Part shown: piece after piece, positions 40,294 through 51,100 of the stretch | Layout: the number at the start of each line of letters is the position of its first letter | Numbering within the stretch: the first letter of the stretch is position 1 | NCBI GenBank assembly: GCA_009772985.1 | Contig: WOUS01000002.1 | Coordinates: forward strand, 248,001 to 312,000 | DNA: 64,000 bases | Direction: 5' to 3' | Source: Anaerolineaceae bacterium | GTDB lineage: Bacteria; Chloroflexota; Anaerolineae; Anaerolineales; Villigracilaceae | The notes under the pieces: generated by a model | Database searches by the model: none | Told to the model about the DNA's origin: nothing | Seen by the model: only the letters and a program-made list of their open reading frames with translations | Made by a program: the position numbers and the translations under genes

Positions 40294-43029
40294 GTGGAAA
40301 CACATCCCACCACCCCGCTGGAAAGACGACGACTGGCTTTTCTGCAAGCCCTAGCCACGGTTGTTCCATTCTTCGGCATCGTATCGGCAGCCGGCTACGC
40401 AGCCTTGTACTGGGTCGCTCCTGCCTGGCAATTGCTGGCGGTTGCGGCAGTTTCCCTTGCCAGTTCGCTCATCTGGGGAACGGCCTATCTCTTCTTCAAG
40501 AGAGGGAAGGTCCGGGCCGCGGTCGTTATCATGGCTGTCGTTATCGCGGCAGTTTTCCCCTGCTTTGCACTCTTCTGGTCAGGGACCCCCATTGCGGCGC
40601 TGCTGGTTATCGGAGTTTGGACGGTTACAGGAATATTCGTGTTCTACGGGACACTGCCCGGCGGCAAACGACTCCTGGCCGCGATCGGCTGCGCCCTGGC
40701 AACGGCAGCGATTATCTGGATCGAGACCAACCAGCCCTTTGCCCGCCTGAACGTGACCGACCTCGCGCTGTTGCGCTGGCTGATCCCGCTGATCACGACA
40801 CTGGGAGGCAGCCTGCTCCTTGTGCTGGTCACGCGCGCCCGCCTGGGCGGGCGGATTTTCTCCCGCACGCTGGCTTCCTTCATGCTGGTGGTCTTCATTC
40901 CCGTGGTTGCCATCAGCGCGACGACCACCATCAGCAGCCTCGAGACCGACCGCCGGTATACCATCACCACGCTGGAGAGCATCTCCACACAGAAGAGCAA
41001 TGCCATCAACCTGTGGATCGCCGAAACACAGATTGACGTGTTCAGCATTCCGCACGAGGAAAAGACCGACCAGAACATCCAGACGCTGCTGCTGGCCGTC
41101 GCCAGCAACCAGGAACCGGGTCCGGAAAAAGATGCGCTCGCTGAGCGCTTCGGACAGATCCTGGCCCAAACCGGCCGCTTGCAGGAAATCTTCCTGATGG
41201 ATCCCCGCGGGGTTGTGGTTGCCGCCAGCGATCCGGAGCGCATCAACCGGCGATACGACGACCAGGAGTTCTTCCTGCAAGGGAAATCGTCACTGTTCGT
41301 CAGCCAGCCCTTCTACTTCCAGGATGCCGGTGAAATGTCCATTTTCGTGACGCGTCCCATTCTCAACAACAAGGGACAGACGGTCGGGGTGCTGGCCGGG
41401 CATGCAAACATGAGACATCTTACGCAGATCGTCTCTGCGCGCACGGGCCTTGGGAACACGGGGAAATCCCTGCTCATCTCCAGCAACCACGATCTTCTCA
41501 ATGGCGTCATTGCAGGAACGCCCACCGTGCAGATCTATACAACCGCCGCCTCCGAGGCAATCGCCTCCCAGGGGAGCGCTTCCCTGCTATACAACGACCA
41601 GGACAATATACCGGTTGTGGGTGTGTATGCCTGGATCCCCGATTTACAGGTGGCCGTGATCACAGAGATGGACCAGTCGGAAGCCTTTGGCCAGGTGCAA
41701 TACATCATCCTCGTCAATGCGGCCATCGCCATCCTGGCGGCCGCGCTGGCTTTCATGGGCGCAGTCGTTACCGTCCGGACCATCAGTTCGCCTGTGAACG
41801 CCCTGGTGGAGACCGCCAACCAGGTGGCTGCCGGAAACCTGAACGCGAGGACTTCCATTGAGCAGGATGATGAACTCGGGCTGCTGGGACAGACCATCAA
41901 CAACATGACCGCCCAGATGGGAGAATTGGTTGCCAATCTCGAAAACCGCGTCGCCGACCGGACCCGCGACCTGGAACGCCGCAACACCGAAATCCGCACC
42001 GCCGCCCAGGTGGCGCGCGACGCCTCCACGGCGCGAAACGTGGACGATCTCCTCAACCGGTCGGCGCGCCTGATCCGCGAGAGGTTCGGCTTCTATCATG
42101 TCGGCATCTTTATTATTGATGAAAGGAACGAATATGCCGTGTTGAGCGCGGCCGGCGGCGAGGCGGGCCAACTCATGCTGGCCAACGAACACAAATTGAG
42201 GGTCGGCGAGGTGGGCATCGTCGGCTACGTCGCCCAGACGGGACAACCGCGCGTGGCGCTCGATACCGGCGAGGACGCGGTCTATTTCCGCAACCCGCTG
42301 CTGCCTTACACACACTCGGAAATGGCCCTGCCGTTGAAAATCGGCAGCCGCGTCATCGGCGTGCTGGACGTGCAGAGCGACAAAGTCAATGCATTTGACC
42401 AGGAGGATATTGAGACCCTGCAGATCATGGCCGACCAGATCGCGGTCGCCATCGAAAGGACGCGCCTCTTGCAGGAACTGGAACAGGCGGTTGCCACTAC
42501 GAAAATCGCCTCGCAGGAGCACACCGGCCGCGCCTGGCGTGAATTCCTGCAACACACGCGGGAACACCGGGGCTACCGTTATCAAGGCGTGAAGGCTGAA
42601 CCGATCACCAAGCCCCCGTCCGGCAGCGAAGAGGCAATCCGCACAGGCGCAACCATCATCCAGAAGGGCGACCGGAAAGACGCAAACATCCTGGCCATCC
42701 CGATACAACTGCGCGGCCAGACGCTCGGAACTCTGAACCTCCGCTTCCAGGGCGGCGATATCCCCGCCCAGACCATCAAGGTGGCGGAAGAGGCGGCTTA
42801 CCGCCTGGCGCTGGCGCTCGAAAATGCCCGCCTCATCCAAGATGCGCAGCGGCTGGCGGCGCGCGAAAAACAAGTGAACATCATCACCGCCCAGGTTCAG
42901 CGCTCCACCAATATGGAAACCGTTCTGCAAAATGCCATCCGCGAACTCGGCAATACCCTGGGCGTGCCGCGCTCATTCATTCAAATCGGCTTAATTCCGG
43001 CTGAATCAGACAAGCAAGGGAAAGATTAG
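40294..43029 (+). CDS. Multi-TM dCache-HAMP-GAF sensor without kinase
   Basis: 911 residues, GTG start after AAAGG. Six helices in about 15-180, TM7 (about 195-215), dCache-like extracellular domain (about 220-465; FLMDPRGVVVAASDPERINR, FYFQDAGEMSIFVTRPI), TM8 (about 470-492), HAMP (about 493-545), GAF (about 570-725), half GAF-like region (about 745-850) and the shared tail (QVQRSTNMETVLQNAIRELG). It starts 4 nt after the previous stop. It combines the membrane part of its left neighbours with an extracellular sensor. Confidence 0.87.
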   Translation: METHPTTPLERRRLAFLQALATVVPFFGIVSAAGYAALYWVAPAWQLLAVAAVSLASSLIWGTAYLFFKRGKVRAAVVIMAVVIAAVFPCFALFWSGTPIAALLVIGVWTVTGIFVFYGTLPGGKRLLAAIGCALATAAIIWIETNQPFARLNVTDLALLRWLIPLITTLGGSLLLVLVTRARLGGRIFSRTLASFMLVVFIPVVAISATTTISSLETDRRYTITTLESISTQKSNAINLWIAETQIDVFSIPHEEKTDQNIQTLLLAVASNQEPGPEKDALAERFGQILAQTGRLQEIFLMDPRGVVVAASDPERINRRYDDQEFFLQGKSSLFVSQPFYFQDAGEMSIFVTRPILNNKGQTVGVLAGHANMRHLTQIVSARTGLGNTGKSLLISSNHDLLNGVIAGTPTVQIYTTAASEAIASQGSASLLYNDQDNIPVVGVYAWIPDLQVAVITEMDQSEAFGQVQYIILVNAAIAILAAALAFMGAVVTVRTISSPVNALVETANQVAAGNLNARTSIEQDDELGLLGQTINNMTAQMGELVANLENRVADRTRDLERRNTEIRTAAQVARDASTARNVDDLLNRSARLIRERFGFYHVGIFIIDERNEYAVLSAAGGEAGQLMLANEHKLRVGEVGIVGYVAQTGQPRVALDTGEDAVYFRNPLLPYTHSEMALPLKIGSRVIGVLDVQSDKVNAFDQEDIETLQIMADQIAVAIERTRLLQELEQAVATTKIASQEHTGRAWREFLQHTREHRGYRYQGVKAEPITKPPSGSEEAIRTGATIIQKGDRKDANILAIPIQLRGQTLGTLNLRFQGGDIPAQTIKVAEEAAYRLALALENARLIQDAQRLAAREKQVNIITAQVQRSTNMETVLQNAIRELGNTLGVPRSFIQIGLIPAESDKQGKD

Positions 43030-43033
43030 CGCC

Positions 43034-44743
43034 ATGATGGATAATCCTGCTCCAGAATCAAACACTGAGACGCCCCCCCTGTCGCCCTTCTCTTACGAAC
43101 AATGGCGCGAGACTCTCATCAGGGCGCTTCTGCGAGGCACTCTGGTCTTTGCTCTGCCAATCCTAATCCCGGAGATTATTGACGCCACACCGGTAATTGC
43201 CTCAATCTATATTGCGGCCTACCTCATCATAGCGGCGGTCGCATTCGCGCCTCTGCCTTATTGGCTGCGCGCCGGAACATTCCTGGCAATCGCCTACGGG
43301 CTTGGCCTTAGCAATTTGCTCGAAGAGGGTTTGTACGGAGGCTCAAGGCTTTTCTTTCTGGAATTTGCCGTTATAGCCGCCATACTATTTACCCAGCGTG
43401 CAGCGAGAAATGCGATCATTGCCAGCGTGCTGACCATCGCGCTGGTTGGCGGGTTGGTACTCACCGGGAGGCTGGCGCTGGTCAATGAACAAATACCGCC
43501 CGGCAGCCTGGCGATCTGGGTAAGTTTCACACTGACCTTCATCCTTCTGACCGCCGTAATCGTTATTGGCCTGGGTATGTTCCGCAGAGAGTTTGACCTT
43601 TCCCGGCAGCGAACCCAGGAATCCATTGAATTGCTAAGACTTGAGCGTTCACGCCTGGAAGAGCGCGTATCTGACCGAACTCGCGCCTTGGAACGCCGCA
43701 ACGTTAACCTTCAGGCAACCACTAGATTATCCCAGCTCATCAGCCAAACCCGCGACGAAAACGTCATCCTTGATCAGGTCGTTCAGTTGATCACGGAACA
43801 GCTCGGCCATGAACACGCCGGGATATTCCTGCTCGACGAGATGGGCGAATATGCCATTCTGCGAGTAACTAACACGGAGGCAGGCAAGGCTCTGGCCAAA
43901 GAGCGCTATCAATTGAGAGCCATCCGTGGTGAATTTACGTTTGAATTGTCAGAAGAAGAACCGCTCAAGTATCGCGCCGGCAACGAAACCTATCAGTTTT
44001 CCCCGCCAACGTTGCTGGAAAGTATGCACATCAATATAACCTTGCCAATCATGGCCGGTAATCAATTGCTCGGCTTGCTGAACACACAGTCTGCCGCCCT
44101 TGCCATCGAAACGGAGGAGCAATCCGTTCTCCAGACTATTGCAGATCAACTTGCAATTTCTTTGGAAAATGCGCGGCTATTCAGCCAGCTCCAAACCCAA
44201 CTTCGCGAAATCGAACAACTGGCCGGACAATCTGTACAGGAGGCATGGAAAAAAGTTGGGACAGGAACTCCAATTGGATATCAATATGACCGGATTCAGG
44301 TCATGCCCAGCGGCGAAAAGTTTCCGGCCGAAATTACAAATGAGTTGCTCGAGGGCAAGCCCGTCACGTATGTCACTTCGGACGAGACAAGGGTTTCGCG
44401 GTTGGTCGCCCCGATTATGCTGCGCGGCCATGTGCTTGGCATAATTGGATACGAAGAAAACGACCCTGGCCACGTCTGGGAAAGCGATAGTATCGCGCTT
44501 CTGGAAACAATCGCTTCCCAGGTTGGCCTGACTCTGGAAAACACGCGACTGATCGCCGAAGCGCAACAGCGCGCCCAACAAGAGCAGTTGATCGGCGAAG
44601 TCACTTCCAGCATGCGCGAGACGCTCGACATGGACACCGTCCTTCAAACAGCCATCCGGGAAATGCGGCGTTCCTTCGGCCTGAAAGAAGCCGAGATCCG
44701 TCTGCACACGAACAAACCGGCATCCGAAATCGTTCAAGAGTGA
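43034..44743 (+). CDS. Multi-TM GAF membrane protein without kinase or HAMP
   Basis: 569 residues. About five or six transmembrane helices (30-185), a coiled coil (LLRLERSRLEERVSDRTRAL), GAF (about 230-385), half GAF-like region (about 420-510, RLVAPIMLRGHVLGIIGYEE) and the shared C-terminal tail (SSMRETLDMDTVLQTAIREM). No HAMP is visible between membrane and coiled coil. Base composition is AT-richer than the flanking genes, hinting at a different origin. Confidence 0.85.
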   Translation: MMDNPAPESNTETPPLSPFSYEQWRETLIRALLRGTLVFALPILIPEIIDATPVIASIYIAAYLIIAAVAFAPLPYWLRAGTFLAIAYGLGLSNLLEEGLYGGSRLFFLEFAVIAAILFTQRAARNAIIASVLTIALVGGLVLTGRLALVNEQIPPGSLAIWVSFTLTFILLTAVIVIGLGMFRREFDLSRQRTQESIELLRLERSRLEERVSDRTRALERRNVNLQATTRLSQLISQTRDENVILDQVVQLITEQLGHEHAGIFLLDEMGEYAILRVTNTEAGKALAKERYQLRAIRGEFTFELSEEEPLKYRAGNETYQFSPPTLLESMHINITLPIMAGNQLLGLLNTQSAALAIETEEQSVLQTIADQLAISLENARLFSQLQTQLREIEQLAGQSVQEAWKKVGTGTPIGYQYDRIQVMPSGEKFPAEITNELLEGKPVTYVTSDETRVSRLVAPIMLRGHVLGIIGYEENDPGHVWESDSIALLETIASQVGLTLENTRLIAEAQQRAQQEQLIGEVTSSMRETLDMDTVLQTAIREMRRSFGLKEAEIRLHTNKPASEIVQE

Positions 44744-44786
44744 ACAACAAAAATCCACGATCCCTGAACAATAAAGAAGACAGGTT

Positions 44787-47288
44787 ATGAACAAACGGCC
44801 ATCAAAAAAACTTTTCGGCGGGAAACTCTCCCAGACACGCAGCCTTCGCACCAGGCTGATGCTCGGGAACATGGTTATCACCATCCTTGCTATTACAGGA
44901 ATGGGCTATTACGTTTACTACCGCGCCCAACAAGCCAACACCTTCCTGACAACCCAACTGGATCAAAACGTTCAGCAGCAAGCCCGGGAAAAATTGACCG
45001 CCGCCAGCAGCGAACAATCTATCTACCTCGACAATTTTTTCCTTTCCATCAGAAGAGATATTACAACTTTAGGCGCTGCTCTGGGCAAGATGCTCTCTCA
45101 AACAACCGAAACAGGTTATTGGGACGCGGCCCAATCGCTCAGCCTTCTGCCTTCCGGGAGTTTGGACAATTCCAATAACGAACCCGCATCGGTCTTTATT
45201 CCGCAGAATACGCCGCTGACAGATTCGCTGGCTCTTGAACTGAACACTGCCAGGCAAATTGACTTTATCGTTCCTCCGCTTTTGGAAGCAAATCCAGATG
45301 TTGTTGCAATTTACTTCGGCGGTACAAGCGGCGAAACCATCTACTATCCCAACATTGATCTGGCGAACATCGTGCCCCCCGACTTCGATGTGACTAAAAG
45401 ACCCTGGTTTGTCAAAGCAACACCGGCCCAGAACCCGGAGCGCAAAGCCGTCTGGTCGGACCCATATCTCGATGCCGCGCTCCATGGTCTCGTAATCACA
45501 AGCAGTACACCCATCTATGATGATCGAGGAAATTTTCGGGGTGTAACCGCAATGGATATTCAGCTTAACCGGATTACAGAGATTGTTGCTGATATTCAAG
45601 TGGGCGAAACGGGTTATGCCTTCTTAATAGATAAGAACATGCGTTTGATAGCCATGCCGCTTAACGGCTATCAGGATCTGGGCATACTCCCCGAAGCCCT
45701 GCCTCTTGGTGAAACATTGGACCAGACAAAAGTTACCGCCCAGGTTTCTCCGGAATTTTGGGGGCTGATGGCCGATATGGCCGATGGGAAAAGCGGATTG
45801 GCGACCATATCCATCGGAGGTTCAGAGCGCTTTATCGTATACCAGCCCATCCCGGAAGTAGGCTATAGTCTGGCAATTATCGTCCCCACACAGGAATTGC
45901 TGGCAGATGCCATTGCTGCCAACGAGCAGATCGCCCAGGGCACAAGGAGAACCGTCGTCGTAAGCATCTTTTTGAGCATCGCGATACTGGCGGCGGCTCT
46001 ACTTGCCACGCTTGGGATCGGCAACCGCCTGACGCGCCCGCTGGTCGCGCTGACCCAAACCGCAGAAGAAATCAGCGGGGGAAACATCAACGTAGAAGCC
46101 AAAGTAGGAGAACGCGGCGAAATAGGGACGCTGGCCCAGGCATTCAACGCCATGACCGCACGCCTGCGCGACATGATCGAAAACCTGGAAACGCGCGTGG
46201 CCGAACGAACCAGCAACATCGAGCGCCGCGCCATCCTGCTGCAGACCGCCGCGGAGGTTGGACACAGCGTTGCCAGCACCCGCGACATCAACGCGCTGTT
46301 GACCCAGACCACGCATTTGATCAGCCAGCGGTTCGGTTTTTACCACGTAGGCATCTTCCTGCTGGACGAACGCGGAGAGTTCGCCGTTTTGCAGGCCGCG
46401 AACAGCGAAGGCGGCCGGCGCATGTTGGAACGCGGCCACAAACTGCGGGTCGGCCAGACCGGTATCGTGGGCTACGTCACCGCCCAGGGACAGGCGCGCA
46501 TCGCCCTCGACGTGGGCGACGACGCGGTCTTCTTCGACAACCCCGACCTGCCGCAAACACGCTCAGAAATGGCCCTGCCACTGATCGCGAGCGGCGCCAC
46601 GCTGGGCGCCATTGACGTGCAAAGCGAAAAATCAGGCGCCTTTGGCGAGGAAGACATCGCCACCCTGCAAGTGATGGCCGACCAGATCGCCATCGCCATC
46701 GAAAATGCCCGCCTGTTTACCGAAGGGCAGGCAGCCCTTGAGTCCGCGCGCCGGGCGTACGGCGAGGTCAGCCGCAAAGGCTGGCGGCAGTGGCTGGATG
46801 AAAAAGCAGAGATCGGCTATTTCATCTCGTCCGCCGACAAGGTCACTCCCGCCTCCCCCGCAACCGACGACCCGGGATTCGCCCAGGCCGTCCAATCGGG
46901 GCAGGCAGTGCGCGCCGAAGACGGCGCGACCGTCTTCGTCCCCCTGCGCGTCCGCGGAGAGGCCATTGGAGCGCTTCGCCTGGCAAAACCACCGGAAGAG
47001 AAGTGGTCGGACGAAGAACTCGCCCTCACGAACACACTCGCCGGGCAACTGGGCGCTGCGCTCGAAAGCGCACGCCTCTACGAAGAAACCGCCAGCCGCG
47101 CGGAACGCGAGCGGACAGTGACCGAGATCACCACCAAGATCCGCGGCGCCACCGACCCGCAGACCATGCTCGAAACCGCCATGGAAGAACTCAGGCAGAT
47201 CCTGGGCGTCGAAGACATCCGCATCCGCTCCCTTGTCCCGCAAAAGGACAAAGAGACCGGAGAAGACCGCGTCGATCAAACCGTGTAA
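44787..47288 (+). CDS. dCache-HAMP-GAF membrane sensor without kinase
   Basis: 833 residues. TM1 (about 28-50), dCache domain (about 50-385) closely similar to that of the 32177 gene (YFGGTSGETIYYPNIDLANI, then RPWFVKATPAQNPERKAVW), TM2 (about 390-412), HAMP (about 413-470), GAF (about 490-640), half GAF-like region (about 690-775) and the shared tail (KIRGATDPQTMLETAMEELR). Its 5' half is AT-rich like that of its paralogue, while the GAF part is GC-rich. No kinase. Confidence 0.88.
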   Translation: MNKRPSKKLFGGKLSQTRSLRTRLMLGNMVITILAITGMGYYVYYRAQQANTFLTTQLDQNVQQQAREKLTAASSEQSIYLDNFFLSIRRDITTLGAALGKMLSQTTETGYWDAAQSLSLLPSGSLDNSNNEPASVFIPQNTPLTDSLALELNTARQIDFIVPPLLEANPDVVAIYFGGTSGETIYYPNIDLANIVPPDFDVTKRPWFVKATPAQNPERKAVWSDPYLDAALHGLVITSSTPIYDDRGNFRGVTAMDIQLNRITEIVADIQVGETGYAFLIDKNMRLIAMPLNGYQDLGILPEALPLGETLDQTKVTAQVSPEFWGLMADMADGKSGLATISIGGSERFIVYQPIPEVGYSLAIIVPTQELLADAIAANEQIAQGTRRTVVVSIFLSIAILAAALLATLGIGNRLTRPLVALTQTAEEISGGNINVEAKVGERGEIGTLAQAFNAMTARLRDMIENLETRVAERTSNIERRAILLQTAAEVGHSVASTRDINALLTQTTHLISQRFGFYHVGIFLLDERGEFAVLQAANSEGGRRMLERGHKLRVGQTGIVGYVTAQGQARIALDVGDDAVFFDNPDLPQTRSEMALPLIASGATLGAIDVQSEKSGAFGEEDIATLQVMADQIAIAIENARLFTEGQAALESARRAYGEVSRKGWRQWLDEKAEIGYFISSADKVTPASPATDDPGFAQAVQSGQAVRAEDGATVFVPLRVRGEAIGALRLAKPPEEKWSDEELALTNTLAGQLGAALESARLYEETASRAERERTVTEITTKIRGATDPQTMLETAMEELRQILGVEDIRIRSLVPQKDKETGEDRVDQTV

Positions 47289-47327
47289 CGCACGCCGGAA
47301 AACCGTCCCGATACAACAGTTCCCGAA

Positions 47328-48128
47328 ATGGAAAAAACGGCCATGTCCTATGTGATCGCAATCTCAAATGAAAAAGGCGGGGTTGCCAAGACAACCACCG
47401 CCCTTTCGCTCGGCGCGGCGCTGGCGGAACTTGGCCGGAAGATCCTGCTCGTGGATCTGGACCCGCAGGCCAACCTGACGCTGGCGCTGGGCTTCCAGCC
47501 GGGCAGCCTGGAACACACCGCCCTCGACATCCTGCTGGATTCAGCTCCGCTTCTCGACCCCTGCCGCGAGACGAACGTCGCCGGAGTGGACCTGATCCCG
47601 GCCAACTCCGGCATCGAAAATGCCGAACAGGTCCTGCCGGTTTACATCAATTACACCACCCGCCTGCAGACGGCCATCCAGGCCGTGGACCCGCTGCCCT
47701 ACGACCTGATCCTGATGGACTGCCCGCCGTCGCTCGGCGCGGTCACGATCAACGCTCTCACCGCCTCCGACCTGCTCATCATCCCCACCCAGGCCGAATA
47801 CTTTTCGGCCTACGCCCTGCGCGACATGATGAGCATCGTCCGCCAGGTGCGCTCCGAAGACAACCCCAACCTGGCGTACCGCATCCTGATCACCATGCTC
47901 GACCAGCGCAACCGCACCCACCGCAACATCCACGAACAACTCGACCGCACCTTCGGCGATGGACTGTTCAAAACCCTCATCGAGATTGACACCAAACTAC
48001 GAGAAAGCCCCATACTCGGCCTGCCGATCACCCAGTACAAACCCAACAGCCGCGGCGCCCTGCAATATCGCAGCCTGGCTGAGGAGTTGATGCAGTATGT
48101 CGAACAAAAGAATTCAGAAGCGGCTTGA
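47328..48128 (+). CDS. ParA/MinD-type ATPase
   Basis: 266 residues. Deviant Walker A KGGVAKTTTALSL near the N-terminus, the DLDPQANLTLALGF motif, Walker B-like DLILMDCPPSLGAVT and QAEYFSAYALRDM, all typical of ParA/Soj proteins. Partner-stimulated ATP hydrolysis drives positioning of plasmids, chromosomes or protein clusters. No parB or parS-like sites are seen; its place inside a receptor operon suggests it positions the signalling array, as ParC/PpfA-type ATPases do for chemoreceptor clusters (inference). An ATG at 47343 (MSYVIAIS) is an alternative start. Its 3' end overlaps the kinase gene by 32 nt. Confidence 0.92.
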   Translation: MEKTAMSYVIAISNEKGGVAKTTTALSLGAALAELGRKILLVDLDPQANLTLALGFQPGSLEHTALDILLDSAPLLDPCRETNVAGVDLIPANSGIENAEQVLPVYINYTTRLQTAIQAVDPLPYDLILMDCPPSLGAVTINALTASDLLIIPTQAEYFSAYALRDMMSIVRQVRSEDNPNLAYRILITMLDQRNRTHRNIHEQLDRTFGDGLFKTLIEIDTKLRESPILGLPITQYKPNSRGALQYRSLAEELMQYVEQKNSEAA

Positions 48129-51100
48129 AGAGATCTTTGACGAGATCAAACAGCCCGAAGGCGCCGCGCCGGTAGAAAAGGCGACAGAGAAAAAGCGCGC
48201 GCACCCGCCCCGGACCGGCGAAACAAAACCCGGACCGAGGTCCAGCCGCGCCGCCCCAGACCGGGTCCCGGTCCGCACCGGCCAGCTCCATCCCGTCCCG
48301 CCGCCGTTCGTCGAACCCGCCGGCGCTGCCACCCTCGCCCTGCCCTTCCGCATGGACGCCGACAATTGGGCCGCGCTCGAAGTCTCTGCCCCCGAGGACA
48401 GGAAAGGCTGGAGCCAGAACGAACAACTGCTCGTCAAGCAGGTCGTTGACCAACTCTCGCTGGCGCTCGAAAACGCCCGGCTGTTCCAGCAGACCCAGCA
48501 GCAGGCGTCGGAATTGCAAGTTCTGAACGAGATGGGCCGCGAACTATCCTCGCAACTGGACATCACCGGCGTGGTGGAGACCGTTTACCGGTTCACGGGG
48601 CAGCTGATGGACACGGCGAACTTCTTCGTCGCCATCTACGCTCCCGAAACACAGCGCATTGATTTCCCCATCGCCGTCAACAATGACAAGCGAATCATCG
48701 CGCCGGAGCGGCTCCTGGGCAGCGGACTGACGGATTACATCATCCGCTCCCACAAGCCGCTGCTCATCCCGGAGGATATCCCCGGGCAGATGGAAGCCCT
48801 GGGGATAACGTTCGTACCGCTGGGGGACGACGAAAGGCCGGCCCAATGCTGGATGGGCGCGCCGATCCTGCTGGGCGAGAACCTGCTGGGCGTGATCGCC
48901 CTCCAGAGCCTCGAAACGGCGCGCCTGTACAATAACCACCACCTCGAACTGTTGACCGCCATCGCCAACCAGACGGCCATTGCCCTCCAGAACGCGCGCC
49001 TGTTCCAGCAAACACAGTTGCGCGCCGAGGAACTGGCAGTGCTCAACGAAATGGGCCGCCACCTCGCCAGTTCCCTCGACCTTGAAACGATCATTCAAGC
49101 CATCTACCAATACACCTCCCGTCTCATTGACACGGGTAGTTTTTACATCGCCCTGTACGACGAGGCCAGCGATTTCGTGAGTTTCCCCGTCGCCTTCGAG
49201 CAGGGGCAGGCCGCTCAGATCGCAACCCGGAAAGCCGGCAACGGTCTTTCGGAGTACGTCCTGCGCAGAGGCGAACCGCTGGTCATCGAAGACATCTCCG
49301 CCGAAAAAATCCAAGCGCTCGGCATCGCCGTCGTTGGCGGGCTGTCGCGCTGCTGGATGGGCATCCCGATGATGATCGGCAGCAAGCCGGTCGGCATGAT
49401 CGGGATCGAGAATTACGAGAACCCCTATGCGTTTGACCTGCATGCCCGCAACCTGATGACCTCCGTCGCCAGCCAGGCGGCCATTGCCATCCAGAATGCC
49501 CGCCTGTTCAACGAAACGCAGAAGCGCAATGCCGAACTCTCGACAATCAACGAAGTAATCAGTTCAGCCAGCCAGTCGCTCGAGCTGGAGGCCATCCTGA
49601 ATATCGTTCTCAAGCAGACGATGAAAGTCGTCGGCTTCGACGGCGGCCTCATCACAATTTTCAACGACCAGCGTGGCAAACTCGAATGCGTGGTCCGCTC
49701 CGGTTTGCCGGGCGAAATCCCCGACGATCCCGCCGAAGGCCTGGAGGATTCGCTGTGCGCGGTCGTTTTTAGAGCAAAAGACGTCGTTGTTGTCGAGGAT
49801 TTAAGCGTCGGCGCGCCGGTTGACGTAAGCAGTGAGGTGAATGCCGGGTTCTTCTCCTATGCCGGCGTCCCACTCGAGTCGAGAGGCCGCATCCTCGGTA
49901 CCCTGTGCGGGTTCCGAAAAACGGCCGGACCGTTCGGCGAGGCTACCGTCGCCCTGCTGCGGACTGTTGGACGCCAGGTGGGGTTCGCCATCGAAAATGC
50001 GAGCCTGTTCCGGCAAACCCAGCAGCAGGCCAGCGAACTGCAAGTCCTGAACGAAATGGGACGCGCCCTCTCCGCATCGCTGGACGTCAACGCCATCGTC
50101 GAGAGCATCTACAAATACGCGTCGCAATTACTGGATACAACCAACTTCTATGTCGCCATCTACGACGCTCCCAGCGACGAGATCTCCTTCCCGCTGGCTG
50201 TCGAAAAAGAGCAGCGCGCCAACTGGAAGCCGCGGCAGGCCGGCAAGGGTCTGACCGAACACGTCATCCGGACTGCCGAACCGCTCAACATCGGCGACCG
50301 CCTTCCCGAACAAGTGAAGGAACTCGGCGTGAACCTGATTGGCAGCACGGCGCAATCCTGGCTGGGCGTCCCGCTCCTGATGGGCGCTCAAACCCTGGGG
50401 GTCATCGCGATCCAGGATTACATTCGCGCGAACGCGTACACCGAACGCGAGCAATTCCTGCTGACGGCCATTGCAAACCAGGCGGCCATCGCCATCCAGA
50501 ACGCCCGTCTGTTCCAGCAGGCGCAACTCCGCGCCGAAGAACTGGCCGCCCTGAACGACCTGGGACGAACGCTTGCTTCCAGCCTGAGCCTGGAACAGAT
50601 CCTCGATGAAGTGTATCGCGGCGTTTCACGTCTCATAGATACGACCAACTTTTATGTTGCACTCCACGACCCCGAGAAAAACGAAAACATCTTCCCGCTC
50701 AACGTGACCGAATCGGGGGTGGACAAGCAGATCGCCCGCATGCCCGCCGGCCAGGGAATTACCGGCTACATCATCCGCACCCGCGAGACCGTGCTGGTCA
50801 AGGACGGCGTCGGCGACTGGCTGGAAAGCATGGGGCTGGAATCGGTCGGGGAACCGGCGCGCTCCTGGCTGGGCGTCCCGCTCCTGCTCGGCGACCAGAT
50901 CCTCGGCGCCCTGGCTGTGCAGAACTACCACGAGCCGAACGCCTACGACGAGCACGACCGCTTCATGCTCTCCGCCATCGCCAACCAGACCTCCATCGCC
51001 ATCCAAAATGCCCGCCTGTTCGACCAGATCCGCTCCTCCGAAGGGCGCTTCCGCGACGTGGCTAACATCAGCGGCGACTACATCTGGGAAACAGACCTGG

